64,000 bases of DNA from Xenopus tropicalis (GCF_000004195.4 NC_030677.2:60270222-60334221); one strand, 5' to 3'. Positions 25,946 through 39,075 are shown, counted from the stretch's first letter. Translations and numbers: made by a program. Notes: generated from the sequence alone by a model not told the origin.

Positions 25946-26439
25946 TAGGTGTGGCTATAGGGAGTTACATGCTCAGTTTCACACCCAACTTACACAGGGC
26001 CTTAAACATGCTCTTTTCTCTGCCAAAAACATGTAAGAATATCTGCACACCCATACAATGGCCAGCACCTAACAATTGAAACCAATTACTGGAAAACAAA
26101 ATGTACACTCACCCACATGAACCTACCTTTTACTCAACTTAAATGTAAGCTGAACTCTGACTGAACTACTTGTCATATTTCAACCAAGCAGTCCCTCCAT
26201 ACTGCTTATATGCCTCGGACATAGGGGCAGATTTGTCAGTGTAAAGTTCACCATAGTAAAATTCCACCACTCACAGTTTATTTTTAAGAGCAGTTTTGCG
26301 GGTATTTCTCTCCAATCACACTAGCCATTATATAAAAGGCTTGAAGCCACTTTCTAAATGTCCTTAGAATCAACCTGTATCTCCTCCTGCCTTCACCTTC
26401 TTCCTTATGAGCTCTTTCCGACTGGCTGCTCCCAAACCT

Positions 26440-26560
26440 TGCATACGGAAGGGTAGGGGGGCTGCCTTCCTCTGGATCAATTAGCAGTTAGGCATGTTTT
26501 ATATAGGCATAAAAGGCTGAACTTGATGCATGTCTTTTCAACCTAAGTTACTATGTTACT
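26440..26560 (+). mobile_element. CR1 3' tail, plus orientation
   Basis: The sequence CTTCCTCTGGATCAATTAG, then AAGGCTGAACTTGATGCATG and AACCTAAGTTACTATGTTAC, is the reverse complement of the CR1 tail at 31466. It lies about 1.4 kb upstream of RNF150. Confidence 0.7.
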
Positions 26561-27599
26561 TGGAGAAGACTGCTGCTGCCAGGGTTCCCATACTACAGCT
26601 AGCATGTACTATACTTGCAATGCCCCTGCTTTCTATCTAGATAACAGCTTCTTTAAACCTACCATGAAACCCCTCAAATTGTGGCCCTGCTGATTCACTA
26701 CCCCCCTGCACTGGTGCCCTGTGTAATAATGGACTCACCTGCCACCTGAGATGCCACAAATGCTGCAGGCAACCCCAATCCTAATGTTCCTGCCAAAACT
26801 GCTGTATCCTGATAGTTTGCTCCCAGTGTCAGAGCTTGTTGTCCTTATCTCCTGATGCTGTATGATTCTGTGCTTTGTGAATAGCTGTGGAGGCATAAGA
26901 ACAGGAGATAACCCCCCCCCCCCCCAGCCCAGATACCCATAGGTGTCACCATGCTCACCCCCCACCCCCACACACAACTAACTGCTGAGCTGGCCACTCT
27001 GTCCCCCTCTTCATCTCCCTCAGCTGAAATCCTCCATGCTGCTGGCTGCCTCCCTCTTGCCTGCACCCACGCTGCTCAGAGAAGCCACTGCTCATGTTCT
27101 CTTCAGACTCCCCCTCACCACCTCTCTGACCCCTTCTCTGCGCTGCATGTTCACGGGAAGCATTTGTGCTGCATGTGCTGCTCAGGGGGCTGCTGCTGTC
27201 AGACAGGGGCTCAGACATTCAGGGTGATGGGGTGTTCTTGTGCGAGGCAACCGGCTGCTGCTGGATCCACTCCCTGTGCTGCTGTCTTTGCTGAAATCCG
27301 AGCCTAAAGCTCCTGTGTCTCTGTCATGGGAAGAGTTTCTCTCCTATCCTGCTGCTCTTTTCACTTTCTCCACAAAATGGATGCCCTTCCTGTCACTGTG
27401 TGATTCAAATTCCCCCACTTGCTCCACCCCACCTTTACTACGTCTACTAATCCATTATATTTTAACCCCTTAGCGGCCAGGATTGTGCCTACTTGTCATG
27501 ACCCCTTCCGCAGTAACTCACTGCTCCGGGTATCCTTTCTGCCCCCTCCCCAGGCAAAAAGCCAGGCAGTCTCAGGATGCCAGCTGAACCCCTCTTACC

Positions 27600-27999
27600 A
27601 CAAACTCCTCCTGTGTAGAACTGATGTGTGAGAGCCGAGGAGGAGGGCACAGATAGGCAGGGGCCAAACAAAAGCTGCACTGCTGTGCTGTGTAACCTCC
27701 AGCAATGGCTCATCATCCTCTGCAGCCCTTCAGTAAGAGCTGTGCCTCATTCCCGCCAAGTTAATAATCCATAAATGAAATCACGAATGAAATAGAGGGG
27801 AAGCCCTTGTGAGTGTGCTAGCCTGCGTCCCCCATTCTAATAATAAAAAAGAAATTGTCTGGAGAGAGACGGAGGAGGCGGTGGGGGAGAGAGCGAATGG
27901 TGCTGCAGCCAATGAAAGGCCAGTCTCCGGCTGTGACATATGCAGCAGCAGCAGCAGCGGCAGGCAGACAAGCTGGAGAGCGAGCAGGGGGAAAGAAAG
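27600..27999 (+). promoter_or_regulatory. RNF150: RNF150 proximal promoter and 5' untranslated region
   Basis: This is the GC-richer stretch immediately before the RNF150 start. It has a CCAAT motif at 27909-27913 and a CAG run at 27942-27961. An in-frame TGA at 27934-27936 closes the reading frame upstream. The transcription start cannot be placed from sequence alone; the CCAAT may already lie in the untranslated leader. Confidence 0.4.
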
Positions 28000-28453
28000 A
28001 TGGCAATGTCTCTCATCCAAGCATGCCGCAGCCTTGCTCTCTCCACCTGGCTGCTGTCCTTCTGCTTCGTCCATTTGCTTTGCCTGGATTTTACCGTGGC
28101 CGAGAAGGAGGAGTGGTACACAGCCTTCGTCAACATCACCTACACCGATCCACTAAGCCACCAGTGGAGGACAGAGAAGAGTGAGTGCGGGAGGTACGGG
28201 GAGCACTCACTCAAGCAGGATGCCTGGGGCTTGGCGGTGATGCCCTCTTCCCCGCAGGACAGGCTGGCCTGTGACCCGGCCACCAAGTTCTCAGTGCCAG
28301 CCAATGCCAGCCGATGGGTAGCACTTATTCCCAAGGGGAACTGCACATACAGGGATAAAATAAAGCATGCCGCCTTGCAGAATGCTTCTGCTGTGCTCAT
28401 TTATAACGTGGGCTCCAGTAATGCCAATGAAACCATCACCATGCCACATCCAG
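28000..28453 (+). CDS. RNF150: RNF150 exon 1: signal peptide and most of the PA domain
   Basis: The exon encodes 151 residues plus one base, starting MAMSLIQACRSLALS and ending NETITMPHP, then donor GTGAGTT. RNF150 is a goliath-family, single-pass, endosome-type E3 ubiquitin ligase with signal peptide, protease-associated (PA) domain, transmembrane helix and cytosolic RING-H2. Residues 1 to about 34 are a hydrophobic signal peptide. The PA domain runs from about residue 85, with the conserved WVALIPKGNCTYRDKI stretch, into exon 2. N-glycosylation sequons are at N45, N102, N114, N128 and N143. The start at 28000 is chosen because MAMSLIQAC is conserved with the human protein. An ATG at 27940 is also in frame and would add 20 residues (MQQQQQRQADK...). 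The intron is phase 1. Confidence 0.96.
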
Positions 28454-31400
28454 GTGAGTTCATAGGTCTTTTCATCATCAGGCACTTGGTGTGTGACACC
28501 TGGTCCATGGCATGTTTACATGCAGCATACAGATGGAGCACTCTCCCATTTCCTGTCATTGACTTGATTGGAAGGAGGCATCACACTACTTTGTGGTTAT
28601 ACCATATAAATGAACAAGCACCAGCAACATTTCCAAACCTGTGTGCTCCATCTGTACATGGCTTCACACTGACCCTGGGCCAGGGCACCTTTTGACTTTT
28701 GTGCTAAGTGGGAATACATTCCCTTACCTGTCAGACCTGACAAGTCAGTTGGTTGTTCCAACTTAGTTGTGTTTTAAATCGACTGAGGTACAGCCTGTAG
28801 CCCTCCAGTTGTGGTTGGACCGAAGCTTCTTGTGTCCAACAAAGCATGCTGGTAGTTGCCATTGAGCAACAGCTGGGGCCTGCAGGTTCAACCTGCCTGT
28901 TGTAATTACACTATCCATAACTGCAGCTTAGAGTATGGATGGCTATTCTGTAGCTCTCCAGCAACTGGAGGCTGAAATGCAGATTTTTGCTGGGAAATGT
29001 ATTTTAATTATAATAGCAGGGCTGCTGGTTGGTCATCTCTGACAAATAGCTTGAACTGTGCCACTGGGCAGTATAAGATGTACTTCAGTGTAGATATTAC
29101 TTTCTACAAACACAGGCTACTTTTGGGGTCAAAATTCCATATTCAGCAATTAGGACAGTTCCTGGAAATAGGAGCAGTTTTCATCTGTGCTTGTTACAGT
29201 GGCACGCACAGGTGCAGTGTTTTTTGGGAGTAACCAACTTACACCACAGTGGGCCTATTCTTTTAGCCTGTACTCGGGAAAACTCTCCTGTTTTAACAAG
29301 GAATGAAGGGCAATTACCCTGCCGGCTGGTAACCTTGAGGAGACTGTTATTTATTTATATGTAAATTGACATTATGCAGCACCCAGGCTAACGCAGTGCT
29401 TACTTGGCTAATGTTGTCGTTATTTTCAAGGATTACCCCACTCAAGCACAGATTGATGTGCAAGAAGGGAGCCTTATTGACTTGGTCATTGATTTATTTA
29501 CTTTTAGAAAAGCAACTGTTGTAAGGTGAGTGAGCCTGCTAGCTACCTTAGGTTTTTTCATACAGTAGCTTTTCTTATGTTTAGCTACGCTAAATCTGAT
29601 TTATAGTTGGGTGCTATTTCATTTTTGTTATAACTATTATTAGTTTCTCTTTTTTTGGTAATATGGCAATGGACTTGATTACGTGTAAATTTATAGAGTT
29701 TCCAAAGGATTTTTGTTTTCTAGGTCTGCAGATGCATTAATGAGCTCAATATGTAACACTTGGAAACACTAGACATCCGTATTCCACATGACTGATGATT
29801 TATGTAAGGTCTGACAGTTATTTAGGTTCTCAGCCTGTTTCATAGAAACAACTGTGTAATGGGTTAACAGTTCCAGCAACTGGACTCTCAGTAGGAGTAA
29901 CCAGTCAGTGTTATTTATTTATTATTCTAAATGTATATAGCCCTAACACTTTAACTCAGCACTTTACTTAAGAATAAATATGCACTCGTGGTGAGATCAA
30001 GCATCTCAAGAGTGACGGTAGCTTTGCAATGCTGGTTATAATACTGCAGATCTTTATACCCAAAGGTCTCCATGTAATTGACAATGACAGATAAACTTTG
30101 CCAATTAAATTATCCTTAGTGGGACCCCAATGCAAGAAGCTGTAATGCTTGGATCTCATTCCAGGAGACTTTAGGTTAAATTGTGAGACTTCAGAGGAAA
30201 TCTGGATGGCTGGCAACACTGAGAGTCTGCCTGGAAACTATAAACATTTGGTGCTGTGAGTAACATTGCTTCATCCAGTGAATTCCACTGCTAATTCTGC
30301 AGTTATTGTACATTGCGTTATTCTTACCCTGGATACAGTAGAATAAAGTGACATCAGGCTGGATATCTGTTGCCTACAGAAGCGGATATTTAACCCCTAG
30401 AAGCAAAATCAAAAGTGTCTCCTCTGCTATATGGGTACAGGCATGTATTGTAGGTATATAGCTTGGTTTTCTGTTTTATCTGCCACAGGAAAGGGTTATT
30501 GTTTTGTGTGTGCAAAGGAAGGTCAGTCATTGACTGAATTATCTGTGTGTGGATCAAGCACAACCCTGTGGCATTTAAAGCTGGGTTGATAAACATCTAA
30601 ATGGCATCCAGTTAATAAAAAAAGATCTTATGGCTGTTACTATATTTAACACAACTGTAAATGCTCCTGCTATAATTAACAGGGAGGTTAGAATCTTGTT
30701 TAACCCATGTCCATTTTAAATTCAAAATTAAAAAAGCTACTTTCATTCATGTCTAAAGACAGTGACACAGGGTGGATTCCACAGATAGCTAGGGAAGGGT
30801 TGCTGGTTTTCAGGTCTGCCATTCACCTCCCATGTGCTCCAGTAGGAAGCATCTGCCAAAAGCTTTTCAGTCCTGGCAGCCTGACTGCCATTGCATATAG
30901 TCACATGATGAGTCTATTGAAAGGCTGCCCAAGGGGTCCCAAAACAAAAGGCCAGATTAATACATAATTGACTTGTATACATTGTAAGAATTTTGTAAAT
31001 ATACCATAAAAATATACCAAAATTAAATTTCCAATATACAATATATATTATTTTGAAATTGGTTTAAAGGTATTGGTAATTGTAGGTGCAAAAAACATTT
31101 GTTTATTCCCTTCTGTATTGGTTCTGATTCTTGAAACAATATAGCAGAAGTCATTTCCTCAGGTTGGTCATCAGCTTCTGCTACATTGCTTCAGAAGTCA
31201 GAATGCAGAGAATATAAACAGACAGATGCTACTTTCATTTACAGATAACATTATAACTGCTAAAATGTTTTCATTAGCGAGATAAAAAAAGATATGAAGA
31301 ATTGAAAAAGCAGTGTTTGGCCCTCCCACTTTTATGGGGCCTTTTAAAAATTGTGTGCGCAACACAGAGGGTGAGTCCAAGCAAGTACTAAATTAATGTG

Positions 31401-31465
31401 GTTAGAGTGAACATTGCAGTTAGAGTGAAAGTGCATGTACCCGTTTAATGAAAATGGAATTTTTA

Positions 31466-32270
31466 TGTACATAGTAACGTAATAAGTTAGGTTGAAAAAG
31501 GACGTACGTCTATCACGTTCAACCATAATGCCTATAAATAACCTGCCTAACTGCAGGTTGATCCAGAGGAAGGCAAAAAACCCATCTGAAGCCTCTCTAA
31601 TTTGCTGCAGAGGGGAAAAAAATCCTTCCTGACTCCAAGATGGCAATCGGACCAGTCCCTGGATCAACTTGTACTAAGAGCTATCTCCCATAACCCTGTA
31701 TTTCCTCACTTGCTAAAAAGCCATCCAGGCCCTTCTTAAAGCTATATAATGTATCAGCCAGTACGACTGATTCAGGGAGGGAATTCCACAACTTCACAGC
31801 TCTCACAGTAGTGGAACTGGAACCTCACTAGTGGAAATGGAACCTCCCTTCTAAACGGAGTGGGTGCCCTCGTGTCAGTTGTAAGGACCTACAGGTAAAT
31901 AAATCATTAGAGAGGTTATTATCCCCTTATATATTTATACATAGTTATCATGTCACCTCTTAAGCGCCTCTTCTCCAGTGTAAACAGACCTAACTTGGTC
32001 TGTCTTTCCCTGTAACTGAGACTTTCCATACCCTTTACCAGCTCAGTTGCCCTTCTCTGGACCTTCTCTAATTCAATAATGTCCCGTTTGAGCACTGGAG
32101 ACCAAAACAGAACAGCATAATTTAGATGGGGCCTTACCATCGCTCTGTAAAGGGAAAGAATAACCCCCTCCTCCCGTGAATCTCTGCCCCTTTTAATACA
32201 GCTCAAAACCTTGTTTGCCCTAGCAGCTGCTCCCTGGCATTGCTTGCTACAGCCAACTTTATTATCTACA
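31466..32270 (-). mobile_element. CR1-type LINE, 3' portion with an open RT C-terminal frame
   Basis: The 3' end is at the left (CATAGTAACGTAATAAGTTAG). On the minus strand, 31919-32284 is open for 121 residues and includes SREEGVILSLYRAM, VRPHLNYAVLFWSP, EKVQRRATELVKG and LEKRRLRGDMI, the well-conserved C-terminal part of CR1 reverse transcriptase. The copy is interrupted at 32271 by a hAT-like element and resumes at 33411. Confidence 0.85.
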
Positions 32271-33410
32271 ACAGTGCTGTCCAACTGGCGTGGCCCGCGA
32301 CCCCCCCCCCCTCTGTGTGGCCCCCCACCTGTCTGGCTGCTTTGATGGCTTACCTTTAAGTAAGCTTTAAATGGTATCAGTACTGAGATTAACTGGCCCC
32401 CTGCATGGTTCTCACCTCAGATTCAGGCTGTAATCCCCCTGTATTGTTTAAAAATGTAATCCCCTGTGTTGTTCACACCTGTTAATTCCTGCATTGTTCA
32501 CCCCCTGCAGTGTTCACACCCCAGGCTCAGGCTGTAATCACCCACATTGTTCACCTGTTCACACCTCAGACATTGTATGTACTGTGTATGGCACACAGAG
32601 GCGGCATAGGACAGGCAGAGTATGGCACACAGGCAGCATAGGGCAGGCAGAGTATGGCACACACAGGCAGCTAAGGGCAGGGAGAGTATGGCACACACAG
32701 GCAGCATAGGGCAGGTAGAGTATAGCACACACAGGCAGGGTATAGCAGGCAGAGTATGGCACACACAGGCATAGGGCAGGCAGAGTATGGCACACACAGG
32801 CATAGGGCAGGCAGAGTATGGCACACACAGGCAGCATAGGGCAGGTAGAGCATGGTACACACAGACAGGGTATAGCAGGCAGAGTATGGCACACACATGC
32901 AGGGTATAGCAGGCAGAGTATGGCACACACAGGCAGCATAGAACAGGCAGAGTATGGCACACACAGGCAGCATAGGGCAGGTAGAGTATGGCACACACAG
33001 GCAGGGTAGGGCAGGCAGAGTATGGCACACACAGGCAGCATAGGGCAGGCAGAGTATGGAACACACAGGCAGCATAGGGCAAGCAGAGTGCTGCCTATGT
33101 GTGCCATACTCTGCCTGCCCTATGCTGCCTGTGGGAGATGAACCTGGCAGGGGTTTGCTCTGGGAGTTTGTTAGCAGTTGGAAACAGCCATTAAATGGTC
33201 CCTAAGGTATGTAATTATGTGCTGGGGGCTGCTGTGCTATCCACAGGGGAGGTTGAGGAGGCATATGAATTTAAGGCATATGTCTTAATATGACATAATA
33301 TAATTTTTTCACATATTAATGATGGTTGATATCCCCGCAGTGAGGACCAAGCATTTGGGTTTTTGCTGCACTACCACCATTGTGATAAAATAGGTTTGGT
33401 TTGAAGTGAC
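32271..33410. mobile_element. hAT-like element containing a 34-bp minisatellite
   Basis: It starts CAGTGCTGTCCAACTGGCG, a terminal motif also found inverted at the end of the element at 40508-41013. It splits the CR1 copy. The right end was not located precisely: CR1 sequence resumes at about 33411, and several hundred bases of CR1 are missing at the junction. Confidence 0.55.
32580..33133 (+). repeat. 34-bp minisatellite with a terminal inverted unit
   Basis: The consensus unit is TATGGCACACACAGGCAGCA followed by TAGGGCAGGCAGAG. Around 15 units, some shortened to about 31 bp by loss of the GCA step or altered to GGGTATAGCAGG, run to 33085. At 33088-33133 one unit is inverted (CTATGTGTGCCATACTCTGC), so the array can fold back on itself. 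The long frames on both strands here, up to 194 codons, are translations of the repeat. Confidence 0.92.
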
Positions 33411-33531
33411 CAATAGACCTTAGTTTAGAAAGCAATCATTTGTGGGGAACAGTATCAAATGCTTTGGCAAAATCCAAATAGATCACACCTACTGCACCCC
33501 CACTGTCCAGCTTCTTACTTATCTGCGCATG
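33411..33531 (-). mobile_element. CR1 continuation after the hAT-like insertion
   Basis: The blocks AATAGACCTTAGTTTAGAAA and TTTGGCAAAATCCAAATAG match 23637-23745 in the other CR1 copy. Confidence 0.7.
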
Positions 33532-36500
33532 TTGGCAGATCATTCTTCAGTTATTCAGTGTGTGGGCACCCAAGCTAAAGTTTAAGACATTTGCAATGTT
33601 GCACAGATTTCTGAATATAAATGCACTGAGTGTGGGATGTAAAAACATATCTTGTCTAATACATTAGCAATTGTAAAATCTTAAGCTATTTTCTCATAGA
33701 ATGAATGCCAGTTCTTAAGAGCATTTTTTTCCTCTTAGCATTTCCACTTAATGGCAATCCATGTGAAGAGGGACCTGTTCACAAAAAAACAAAGTGGCAT
33801 GTGAAGCTAAAGCTCAATGCTAATTTGTATTATTACTGTGTAAAAGGAAAACTATGCCCCCAAAAATAATACATATCCAAAAGATAGTTTATATCATATT
33901 AAGTGGCCTATTAAAAAATCTGGAATATGTATATTAGTAAATATTGCCCTTTACATTTTTTACCTTGAGCCACAGGAAGTAGTGTGGGAGTAAAACAGAA
34001 CTTTGCCCATTAATTGGCTCATGTGACTTAACTTGTATGTGTACCCTTTGTTTGTTTGCACCGTGAATTGTATGATCCCAGGGGGTGGCCTTAGTATTAA
34101 AAATGTCAATATTCTATTTAGGATTACCCAATGGCACATAATAGTAATATATTTATTTGAAAATGATCTATTTAGATGAAACAGGATTTTACATATGGGC
34201 TGTTTTATTCAATATATTTTTATAGAGATCTACATTGTTTCAGAGTATAGTTTTCCTTGAAATTAACATACTGTAGTAGCACACATTTCCGTCGAGAAAA
34301 CATAGGGACATAGTTAGAACATACAAACATGCTGTAGGTAATACCTAGGTTTAAACTTAACTTAAAACATTGGTTCAACAAGGCAGCAGTGATAACCACT
34401 CAGCACTCAGCCAATGTTTCTCATTAGTACAAAATTCTGTGATATACCTTCCAACATCCCAGATCTAAAAATGTAGACATATATTGACATGTAACTTGTT
34501 TGTAGTAACAATGTTCATACTCAGAACATCTCTGAGGAGATGGAGCAGGGTGTAAGCCATGTTTATCCAAGTTGTACAAGGTGTACCATGTTAGCTCATT
34601 TTCAAAATCTGCTCCATTTGTAGTCACCCCTTGAAATAATTACTGATTGGAATTTGCCTGTGCATAGTAGGAACTAGGTGAAGCGATGTTTTATAATTAA
34701 ATTCAAGGACTTATGTCAAATGCTGCTTGTCTGAGCAAACCTGTTTTGCTTTGATTAGTTGTCTGACACGTTAAAGTCCCATGACAACAAGGGTTTAGCT
34801 CTTATTCTGCTGAAATCTTAATATTACCTACTGTAGAATCATGGCATTTGAAGGATAGTTCTGTGACCTTTTATCAACTGTCCTACTTTTTAGGCAAGTT
34901 TAAATCAGCATTCTAATACATTGCATTCAAGGAAAAAGGTGCCTTTTTTCTATCTACAATTAATCACAATATATAGTAACATGGGTAACATGATTGAAGT
35001 TTGCTTTTGCAGCAAGTTAGCCTTTACTAGTCTATTGCATTTGGAATAGGAAAATAAAACATCTGAATGGTTGCTAGGATTTAAGCTGGCCATACACGTT
35101 ACAATTTCGATCTTTCCTGCAACAATTGATCGTTAGTACCCTCCATTGATGTTCAAGGCTGAATTGTCAGATATGGAGGTAGAAACTGTAATACTCTGAT
35201 TGATTGCCTTTAGTTACTGGCTATGTGCAAATTTGCACAGTGTTGATAAATATAATCTTGTGTGTCCAATACCCCTGTTGGAGCATTTATGCTCACTGCT
35301 GGTCTAATGTCCATTACATTCATTCAATGAATGCATGAATTCTATGACTTCCAGTGAAAGAATGGATGACATTACATTTTTTTTCTTGATGGGACAATTA
35401 AATCCGTCTTTTTAGATTTCAGTCCAGTGAAGTAAAGCAGTTTTGTACTGTAGCCAATTGACATAAAAGTGATCAGCCCATTTATAAAATCAGATTAGAA
35501 GCCAAGGCAAATGCCACGAGAGAGGACAATGACCATGGCCCAACGTGCTCCACAGGTAAGGAGATTTTCCAGCAAACACAACCAAAAGCTTGCTGAGGGG
35601 AGGTTGGAATTTTGGTCCCAGTAAGATGCTTAGTCAGCTGCCAATGTGGGTCAAGACAAGAACTTAAATGTAAACAGCTTAAAAACAGTATATATTTAGC
35701 AGTAAACTAACCAGCACTAATCAGAAATGCATAGAAATTACTTAGAAATATATATTTTTCTAAAAATGTTTAGGGAAAATAGTATCCCTTTAAATTTCAG
35801 CCACAACACAAGCACATCTGCATATGTCCCCATAAATCAGGGTTACAACTTGTTTTTCCCTTTATCATTTTTATGTTTTAGCACATTTTTATTTTGACAA
35901 TAAGATTTTTATGAAATCTTCACTTTGTTTTGCCAACTATAACTGATTGTTTCCTATTTGTCTAATCATAAGCAGACATTTCACAAGGAATTTCTTGACA
36001 ATTTATTCCTAGTTCCTAGTGCTGCTGTCCCAAAAAAATGCTAATGGTGTCTGCACTCAGGAAAGAGTATGTGTGAATTTAATTTGAGAAGACTTCACTT
36101 GGGAGAAGCTCTGCTTGACGTCTCATAAATCATATATTTATAGAATAGTGGCTCATAGCTCCTGCCCTCCGGACTCGCTAAGAGAGTTCTTTTTCAGGGT
36201 AAACTTACTGCAGCACAGGGGTTTCTGTCTAACGCCCTTATACGCTAATTCAAATATCTGTCAGCTTTGATAATTTCTCGAAGACACATCTGAGAACCAT
36301 TAATAGAGCATCTGTGGATCTGCTCCTCTCCAGATGTCTGCAGAGTGCTCAGTCCTTTAATGCCCCAAATAACTTCAGATACCTTCTTTTTATGATGTTT
36401 AGGGCTCATTCACACACAGGTTTTTTTTGTATTTGGGAAACTTGGTGAACACATGTCATGCTACTATCTAGACTCTTCTGGACTTTAAAATTCTTCATTG

Positions 36501-36734
36501 CAAAGGACCGATGGTTTAGCGTGTTACTGATTGCCTTTCCTATGCTTTTTTACATGCTTCATGTGACACAACTCTGATCACCCTAATAAACATTGCCTGT
36601 TTCCCTTAGACACTTGTGAGGGCAACACCTGGGGAATATTCAACCAGAACACTGCGAGTCAAGTCTGCCTATAAGTATTCCACTTCTCGAGTCACATACA
36701 CTTTCACCATTCTGGGAATAACCCTTTCCTTTTT

Positions 36735-36930
36735 ACATAGTTACATTGGGTGAAAATAGACGAAAGTCTATCTATATGCTCACATATATAAACTATATGT
36801 ACCAGTATCTATAGATTTTAGTATCACAATAGTCTTATGCTTGTTCAAAAAAACATCCAAGCCACTCTTAAAAGCATTAAGAGAATCTGCCATGGTTACT
36901 TTTTCCAAACTAAGGTTCCACAACAGCTGC
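36735..36930 (-). mobile_element. Decayed CR1-like 3' tail
   Basis: TTTACATAGTTACATTGGGTG, then AACATCCAAGCCACTCTTAA and ATTAAGAGAATCTGCCATGG, follow the order of the CR1 tail in diverged form. Confidence 0.5.
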
Positions 36931-37342
36931 TAGGTACCTGCAGAACAATACACCAACTCCCCTGTGCACCAAGCGCAGTGCAAAACTATAACAACTCTGC
37001 CTATTCCATTTGGCCATCGATGAGGGCAGCACCCCAGGAATATTATGCCAGACCAACCTGCATCTGGTAATGTCCAACTTCCCAATCAAGGTTTCGCACT
37101 GAGCAGTTGCTGGATAGCACTAGAAGAATAACTAGATATGTTGTAACATTGTGATTGGCTAAAAGGTGGTCTAAAGATTTCCATGTATAGAGTTGATGGC
37201 ACAACAGACAGATGTGCAACATTTTTCATCAGGTTATTATGAGTATGGAATCTGTCATATTATATAACGTAAGAGATAAGGCAATGTGCATTCCTTCATG
37301 CAAGCAATCACTCATCAAACCTCTGCTACCAGTGAATGTTAC

Positions 37343-37579
37343 TAGGAATGCATCAAATCCAGGCTTTGGTTCAGGATTCGGCCAAATCCACCCTCCTGGC
37401 TGAACTGAATCCAAATCCTTAAAATTGTGTGACTTATTGTCACATAAACATGGAAGTTAAAAATGTTTCTCTTTGACCCTTACTTACTTTGCATATGCAA
37501 ATTAGGATTTGGCTCGGTATTTAGCCAAATCTTTCGGGGTTTGACCGAATCCGAAAATAGTGGATTTGGTTCATCCCTA
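37343..37579. mobile_element. hAT-like MITE with perfect 8-bp duplication
   Basis: The 237-bp element starts TAGGAATGCATCAAATCC and ends GGATTTGGTTCATCCCTA. AATGTTAC flanks it at 37335-37342 and 37580-37587. It is the same family as 8869-9140. Confidence 0.85.
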
Positions 37580-37657
37580 AATGTTACCCACTGTTCTTTC
37601 ATATGTAAACTACTTTATGTTTCAGTATTATAACCACTTTAACTGTAGATTAATAAT

Positions 37658-38011
37658 CAGGGCTGTGGAGTCGGTAGATAAATTCTCTGACTCCGACTCC
37701 TCAGTTTCTGATACTTCCAACTCCGACTCCACGACTCCGACTCCTCTGTTTTTAATATGCTAATGTATTTGATACATTCATTGAAGGAAAGGAAGGAGAC
37801 ATACATGTCATTTAACCACAGAACTACTGGCTCTGCACTGGGCTTTATTCTTATAGCAGAGAAGTAATTAATTATGACTGTTTGTGAATTAGGACATTTA
37901 AACTTGCTTTATTTATTTTTTTTATTCCCATTTAAATTTAGTAGGAGTCGGTTCATTTTTTGCCGACTCCGACTCCAGGTACCCAAAATTGCCTCCGACT
38001 CCACAGCCCTG
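37658..38011. mobile_element. hAT-like MITE rich in GACTCC repeats, perfect 8-bp duplication
   Basis: The 354-bp element starts CAGGGCTGTGGAGTCGG and ends CCGACTCCACAGCCCTG. TTAATAAT flanks it at 37650-37657 and 38012-38019. Subterminal CCGACTCC motifs recur on both sides. It has no coding capacity. Confidence 0.9.
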
Positions 38012-38859
38012 TTAATAATGCACATGAAAAGGTCAAGCCCAGGACTGGCAAAGCAGGAGGAAACAGCCGGATTGTCTGTGCTCATTTTTCAGAGACTTCC
38101 GCTGACAGAAAAAGAATGCTGTAGTATTTCCCTTTCCATTGCCAACACTTACATGATCCGGAAAGGTGCTCTGGCTGAGATCATCTCTACCTAGGCTGTA
38201 ACTTCTAGCATCTGTCAGTGTATGATAGCTGCATTCTCACAGACTCAGGGTTTGGCTAAGCATCACTACCTAGCTAAAGTATGTATGTATGTATATATAA
38301 TATAAGATATTTTAGGATGTGTCAAGCCTGTAGCACTCCACCTGTACTAAAACAGCTATACATGAGTGATACAGGATTAATGCTAATACTGATAAGGACC
38401 TTGGGAGTTCTAGCTAGGCACCTAGTGCACACAAATGATAATAGAACACATCTACTGTAACTTCTAAACTGAAATTGGCCCTTCCTACATTGTAATTTTG
38501 CTTTAAATGTAAGTTGATTGGCAACAGGGGCATAGTTTTCGGTCCGACAAGTATTTGTCAGGGGGAGGCATTCCTCCACAAATTTAAAGATTCAGTGAAT
38601 ACTCTATCACATTGGCCCTAAGATCACAGTTTTCTATATATATAATATTTTTTTAATTGTATGTAAATATACTCATTATAAGTGATGTCTTCTTGTGTGA
38701 GTGTTCTAGTAAGAAAGCTGTACAAATAAAAGGTCTCTAGGGGGAAGACTTTAGATTCTTTGATTGTGTGGTTCATGCGTAGCCACACAACCATATAATG
38801 TTAAAATACAAATATAAGACTCTATTACAAGCAAATCATTTTAATTTTTAAAAATAATT

Positions 38860-39075
38860 TCCTTTTTCTCTGTAATAATAAAACAGTACCTTGTATTTAA
38901 TGGTAAAATATAATTCATCATTATTGAAGGCAAATCAATCCTATTGGGTTTATTTAATGTTTAAACGATTTTTTAGTTAACTTAAGGTTTGGAGATCCGA
39001 ATTATGGAACGTACCCATATACAGAAAATCCCAGGTCCCGACCATTCTGGATAACAATTCTCATACCTGTAATAA
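38860..39075 (+). mobile_element. TATCCGG-family element, partial
   Basis: It runs from TTTCCTTTTTCTCTGTAATA through GGTTTGGAGATCCGAATTA to TCTCATACCTGTAAT, the right two thirds of the family. It is followed immediately by a second, interrupted copy. Confidence 0.7.

Noticed and set aside
27240..28184. Several frames on both strands around the RNF150 start
   Set aside because: They are alternative-frame readings of GC-rich leader and exon 1; only the frame starting at 28000 is conserved.
29431..29525. Possible extra RNF150 exon with acceptor-like TTATTTTCAG-type and donor GTGAGTG
   Set aside because: Joined in phase 1 after exon 1 it reaches a stop within nine codons, and the known protein continues directly into exon 2.
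32498..33107. Cysteine/proline-rich frames of 134-194 codons on the minus strand
   Set aside because: They are translations of the 34-bp minisatellite, open in all three minus frames; no conserved domain.
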